Part shown: in pieces, positions 58,706-64,000 of the stretch
Layout: each line of letters opens with the position of its first letter
How positions within the stretch are numbered: position 1 is the stretch's first letter
From: Cladobotryum mycophilum
Taxonomy: Eukaryota > Ascomycota > Sordariomycetes > Hypocreales > Hypocreaceae
Assembly: GCA_036429605.1 (NCBI GenBank)
Contig: CM071590.1
Span: 5,394,001 to 5,458,000 of the forward strand
Length of the DNA stretch: 64,000 bases
Direction: 5' to 3'
Program-made: the position numbers and the translations under genes
Notes under the pieces: model-generated
Told to the model about the DNA's origin: nothing
Seen by the model: the letters and a program-made list of their open reading frames with translations, nothing else
Databases searched by the model: none

Positions 58706-59657
58706 CAAATTTATTTCTTTTGGGTAGGATCTGAATTGACTGTGCTGGGATACGAAGGCCTTCAAAATAGTAGGATTTTAGTTTAGTTCGTTCTGAGGAT
58801 TAGAGGAGGGGGTTTACCCATGGTTCTTAATACATTCGTTATATAAAGTCTCTGGATCACCTATCTACGTAGTCAGCTATAGAATCTACCACTGCTTTTT
58901 AATCATGACGCTTCTCGAGCGAATCTTGTGAAACTCTACGCATTCTGATGTTCACCGTGTGACTGATACTTACCCTTAAGACAATAACGAAAATAACAAC
59001 AACAGTGAATCTTTCCCCGAATACATCAAAACCTCCCTTTCTCACAATCAATGTCTCATTCTGGTAGCACTTTCCACTGAATTTAGTTAGTGGCGCGTAG
59101 CACCAAGTCCCACATTTCCGGCTTCCCGGCCCGGTCCGCTTTCTTGCGGAAGTTTCCTTCCTAAAACGCATCTCCTGTGCCAAATCAAGAAAACTCGAGA
59201 GACGAGGGAGTGTGTACATACGAAATGCTACTCATGAATATACCTCTTGTGTAGAAAATTTCCCTTTTTTGGTGGGAAAGATGGCCTTATCTAGAAGAGA
59301 ATGTGAAAGCGACGATCAAATGCGGCCTCCAGCTGCTGTCAATCAAGATGGGGGCTGAATCGTTGTCAATAGTCCTATACGCCTAACTTGGTAAGGGTGA
59401 GGCTGAGGGCAAGGCCAATCCACCCCCTCCCTCATGAAGGATTTCCAATAAAATTCCCATTTGCCACATTCAACCTTGGACATGATCTATTCTCGCTCCC
59501 CATTTCTGTTCTCATGATTGCGCCTACTGGGCCCTCTGAGGAGGACCAGTCAACGATAAAATAAGACCAGATCACAGGTGCAGTCAAAGCGCGCAGCGGG
59601 AAGCGAACCGTTCATACACATTCAGACCTCGGCGTAGCGCCATACAGAAAAGCCACC
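58706..59657. other. Intergenic region, promoter of the HeLo-like/Rho gene
   Basis: About 950 bases on the shared coding strand. The last part has a good start context, GCCACCATGG, at 59652-59661. No other gene is recognised. Confidence 0.5.
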
Positions 59658-61747
59658 ATGGATCCCCTCTCGATTACGACAGGCGTCGTCACGCTGCTGG
59701 GAGTATGCCTCAAGGTAGGAGTCGAGCTCAAGAGGCTGCGCATGGGCGCCAAAGAGGTCAATACTACGGTAACGGCCATGCTGACCGATGTCAACTCCCT
59801 GCGCACCGTCCTCATAGCCATCGAGGAATCATTCGAGGAGCTCGACACCGCGGGCCCACCAACAACCGGCCACATCGGAGTACATCTCGTTCACATCCGG
59901 CGATCGCTTACCGATGGCGGAAAGAGTTTGGGAAAGGTCGAGAAGCTCTTGACTGAGGTAAATCGCGAGGTCGGCTTCTTGGATTCGACCAGGCGACATC
60001 TGCGTCTCAAGGATGCGGCGGATATGCTTGCGACGTATCGTCAGGAGGTGCAGGCATACAAAGATGCCTTGCAGCTATCACTAGAGACTGTTACCATGTA
60101 TGCGCTTGATCAGCTCCCAGCTTTGTTGGAGAAATCAGTGAGGCCCTAGACGTATCTGCTAACACGGCCCGCCTAGGTTCGGTCAGGTCTCTGTTAAGCA
60201 GGACACCACCAAGCTGCTCGCCAATTCTGAGGCGATGCACTCTGACATCACCAGACTAGCAACCAATCTAGACGTCAAGCTCCGCGGTCTGGAGGCACTG
60301 TTCAAAGCCAACGACAGGGACAGCGATCTTGAGACCGTTGTCAATCTCCGAGACTGCGTCCGATCCGCTGCGAGCGTAGTGTCCGGCTCCGTCGCTGCTC
60401 TCGAAGGATCCGGTAGCGTTATCGAACCCGATATTACAGATTTTACATCCGAATTTGGCGAATGGCTGGATTTTGACAAGCAGTTTACGGTAAACTGGCT
60501 TGTCTCGGGCAGCATGTCTGGCTCCAGACCAGCACCACCAATTCCTACGTCCCCAGCTCTTGGGGGATTTGTGGTTCCGCCAACACCCCTTCCCCGAACA
60601 GGGCGGCACCTTTTCCTCCCCCGCCGCGACGAGACTTCTTTGACACCCTGACCATACCACATTCACCTCCGTCGCCGAATCCAAGGGGTAGCCGGGAGCT
60701 GTCACATTCTCACCACGATTCACAGCTCTCGGTGCCGCGAATCACGACACCCACGTCCTCGCATTCTGCTGATGAGGATACACAAGGAGATGGCGTGAAT
60801 AAGAGACGAAGCAATCTTAAATCTCCTATATCAACCGATGCACCCAATGACGAACCCGCATCAACTCCGCGACAAGGACACAAAAAGTCCTTTTCACTTT
60901 CATCGCTCTTCTCCAAGCCAAAGGAAAAGATTTCTGCGGCGAATGCGAGAAATATGAGAAGGTATCAGCCAAAGCAAACAGTCTGCCGTAAAATGGTCTT
61001 TGTTGGTGACGGCGCCTGCGGAAAGACATGTTTTATTATGTACGTCCCCCCTACTCTCTCACTTGGGCATCAAAGTTCTAACATGGAATGCTAGTCGTGC
61101 TTCGAAAGGCGTCATGCCGGAAGTTTACGTCCCTACAGTGTTTGAGAACTATATCGGTAACTTTAGTCTTGATGCTATGAGCATCGAAGCTGGTCTGTGG
61201 GACACGGCGGGACAAGAGGACTACGACCGTGTCCGTCCACTCTCTTATCCCGACACACACATCTTTTGTGTCTGCTTTACAATCGACAGCCCGGACAGTC
61301 TTGATAACGTCCTCGAAAAGGCAAGCCTTGATCCACCATCTTCGTATAGCTATGGCGGCGACTAACAGTGGGAGTATCACAGTGGATGTCGGAGATTTTG
61401 CACTTTAATACCAAGAAGAGCCCCATATTCCTCCTTGGCTTGAAGAAGGACCTGCGCGGTGATCCATTTGCCATCGGAGAACTCCTAAAAATTGGACAGC
61501 GCCCGGTCAGCTACGCAGAGGTGAGCCATGACCCTCAATTCTTTCCGGAGAATCCTTTCTATGCTGGGACAACGTTGATTGACTTGACAAATAGGGCGAG
61601 CGAATTCGGCAGATGATTGGCGCCGAAGCCTACTTTGAGTGCTCCGCCAAGACGGGCGAGGGCATTGAAGAAGCGTTTGACGGAATATTCAGGCACTACT
61701 TTTCAAGAGGAAGGAGTAGCAAGGGACTCAGGTCTCTGTTTGGATGA
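59658..61747 (+). CDS. Fusion: HeLo-like/STAND-type N-terminal helical domain + Rho-family GTPase
   Basis: Six exons (59658-60097, 60177-60548, 60602-61039, 61095-61320, 61383-61520, 61595-61747) sum to 588 aa in frame. Residues 1 to about 220 match the fungal N-terminal domain of STAND proteins (PF17111, HeLo-like/PigL_N): MDPLSITTGVVTLLGVCLKV, then FGQVSVKQDTTKLL formed across intron 1. A Ser/Pro-rich linker of about 150 residues follows (AAPFPPPPRRDFFDTL, KKSFSLSSLFSKPKEK). The Rho domain has P-loop GDGACGKT (406-413), switch I EVYVPTVFENY, switch II WDTAGQEDYDR, base-binding GLKKDLR, the Rho insert and ECSAKTGEG. The end, GLRSLFG, has no CAAX box. Intron 4 has a GC donor (AAG|GCAAGC); intron 2 (53 nt) has a poor donor, GTCCCC. 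Alternatively these are two genes, with the GTPase starting at ATG 60954. Confidence 0.78.
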
Positions 61748-64000
61748 TACGAACTAGCCATCATATGGTTGAAGTAAGGAGGAAGTTGGACATGTAGGCG
61801 AAACTAGATTATGCGTGAGACTGCAACGCGCCGGATTGGGTTTATTGCTTTTAAAGTACCTGTATTTTGGAAGATATTCTATATACCACTGTGTTTACTT
61901 GCTATGAAAGGGAGCGACTGAACATAGTGCCTACATCCTTTGGACCCGAGTCTTGGTGTGTTTCTCGTGTTTGCATGGGATTGGGGCCAGCTGACTGCTA
62001 CTGTAGCCGCGGTAACCTAAAGTGCTTTGGTGGGTAAACTCGATCCTGCTATTTCTCTGGTGACATTTATACTATCATATACGGCCTTACCGGTGTAGTA
62101 GCAGGACGTGGCTAACAAAGGAGTTCAGCGTTGAAGGTCTCACGTTCTAGAACTGGATTTAGGGGAAGAGCTGGGCTGCGATGAGAACTTCAAACGTATA
62201 CTACCAGCTCAAGATATTGCATTGCTGCCCATTGGCGACGACTAGCTAGTTGGCGATGCGTACCGGAGTGTCGCCGTAGCCGTCAGTAGTACCCCCGCCA
62301 CCACTTTGCGTATAGTTGCTATATGGTAAGCTACCCGTGCGCCATATCACACCTACTATTTCCTCTTCTTATAAGATATGGGATGGGAAGCGGGAAGGGA
62401 TTATGGGGAGATGTGATGCTTGAGTGTTGTAACGTTGTACTCATGCTGGCACTAAAGAGTTCAAAGCAAGCCAGTATGCAGGGAACTCCGTCCCTCGCCG
62501 CGTTGGCAGATGTCACCTATTTTGTATGAGTAGGTACGTATACATCTGTGCGACTGAGAGCAAAGTTCTTGTTGGAGATCTGATTCGGCTGGGGAGGCCT
62601 CTAGAACAGGGCAACTCTTATTTAGATATGGATCCTGCATGGACGCCTTCACTAGAGACAGCGTTATGGTTCGTTCCCCAGCCCAGTATAAGAGCAGTCT
62701 CTACGGATTAATATGATATGATAACAGGGCAATAAGATTAGGAATTTGTACTCTGCGTCATTGTTTAGTGACGAGTGAGTGTGAGGGGTAGACTAGATGG
62801 TAACATCGCATGTACATGTGCATATGCAGATGCAGGTTACAAAACCGATTATGGTATAACGTGGGCGCGAAGATGAGTTGGTTCCATTCTTAAGTGGATG
62901 CAAGCAATTGCAAACTCCAATCTGTCACCGAAAATAGGTATCTTCTACTACTGGGCATCCAAACTACTGCATGCATTTAGGCCAAACACACGTAACTAAT
63001 GCCCTCGGGACCTATTCGGGCCAGGCATGCTTTCGAAGAGCAGCCATGCTGGGAATCTTCCTATTTGTTCGGAAATGTCTTCCGATATTCAGTTAATAGC
63101 AAATTGCAAAGACAATTCTGCAGAGCAGTGCTTTTGACTCTGGACGGAAATAACCAGTGATTTGTTGACACCAACCTACGCAACACGACATTCAGGTATG
63201 AATGGTGATCTTGGGACAATTGCATCGTGGGACATGGCCACTTGACGTCTATCTCAGATGGGCATCTGTTTGCCAATAACGCACATGGGAAGATCATCTA
63301 TACGTATTTGGTAAACCCCTATGAGATATGAATCGGGCATCTTTTGACATCTTCCTGCTCTTGTTCACTCAGACATCTACCATGATGGCATAGCCTCCCT
63401 TTTAGAGAGATAGCCATGTAATGCTACTGTATCACTCTTGGCAGTGAGATGGCAAGAATCTTGACTTGATCGGGCGTGGCTTGCTTGATTGACACAGTCT
63501 CATGCCTCTGTTTGTCATGGACATGTTTATTCGTTGCGATATATGCGGTGAAGATGCAAGCGAGGGTCCGACAAACCACATCACAAATGCTACAATACTG
63601 GTAAGGATAGGAACCTCATCCTAACCCCAGCTTCGCCAATGTGAGTGAGTTTGTTTGTCTTACTCCAGACCAAATCTCCCATCCGGTAATTGGCAAAAAT
63701 TGTCAACATGGAACTCTCTAGCCACATCTTGACGCGTAGCTAAAGGTCTTGGTTCTTGTCTTCCTATTATGTTAGCCGTATCATTCTCGTTGGGCAACCC
63801 TTTACTTTAGTTCCCGCTTATCTTTCCTAGCATTGGGGCGGCTCGGGCCCCTCTCAAGCGCAACAACTGCTTCGTTGATGGCTTCTCTCCACATATGTCA
63901 TGCAGGGTTACGCAGGCTGGAGATGGGTTCCATTGCTTTTTTCCCCCGATACGTTTCAGCTTGGATGGTTCAAACCTGTTCCCTACATCTCCACCTAAAA
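61748..64000. other. Non-coding end of the window
   Basis: About 2.2 kb with only short overlapping frames of no recognisable kind. It is moderately AT-rich to 63600. I see no gene, RNA or repeat that I can support. Confidence 0.4.

Overview
This is nuclear DNA of a filamentous ascomycete (Pezizomycotina). The gene repertoire (Zn2Cys6 and bZIP regulators, HET-domain remnant, fungal rhodopsin-like 7TM domain, GPI-anchored wall protein, CysG-like siroheme enzyme, fungal-type P450) and the proteins recalled as most similar fit a Sordariomycete, possibly Hypocreales; the genus cannot be read from the window. Introns are short (51-136 nt), mostly GT-AG with recognisable CTAAC-type branch sites, and genes are 1-2 kb apart on both strands. 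I placed exon junctions by restoring conserved protein motifs and checking phase; apart from one gene with a suspected 1-nt deletion, every spliced model listed closes in frame.

Layout: 0-4.3 kb, ferric reductase (+) facing siroheme synthase (-). 5.7-7.2 kb, decayed HET-domain gene. 7.7-9.5 kb, unknown membrane protein (-). 9.5-13.7 kb, gene-poor. 13.7-16.1 kb, fusion of a rhodopsin-like 7TM domain with a fucose-permease-like transporter (+). 17.5-18.8 kb, bZIP factor (-). 20.9-23.8 kb, a complete but dead hAT transposon with matching terminal inverted repeats and an exact 8-bp target duplication. 23.9-26.3 kb, five-exon Zn2Cys6 regulator (-). 27.1-36.8 kb is a conserved housekeeping block: GH47 mannosidase, RSM22, membrane-anchored thioredoxin, SPOUT RNA methyltransferase (with a likely 1-nt deletion) and lipoyl synthase. 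38.9 kb, small GPI protein. 39.2-48.2 kb, about 9 kb with no convincing gene. 48.2-49.9 kb, amino-acid permease. 50.7-54.3 kb, alpha/beta hydrolase and cytochrome P450. 57.8-58.7 kb, small Cys-rich unknown gene. 59.7-61.7 kb, a gene joining a HeLo-like/STAND-type N-terminal helical domain to a Rho-family GTPase. The last 2.2 kb holds nothing I can call.

Functional links are modest. RSM22 and lipoyl synthase are both mitochondrial; the ferric reductase and siroheme synthase both concern iron and tetrapyrrole metabolism. There is no biosynthetic gene cluster. The most unusual locus is the HeLo-like/Rho fusion: it lacks a C-terminal CAAX box, so its membrane behaviour may come from the N-terminal domain, and it looks like a GTPase-gated relative of fungal NLR-type cell-death proteins. 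Two likely GC-AG introns (thioredoxin and Rho genes) are the other notable structural finding.
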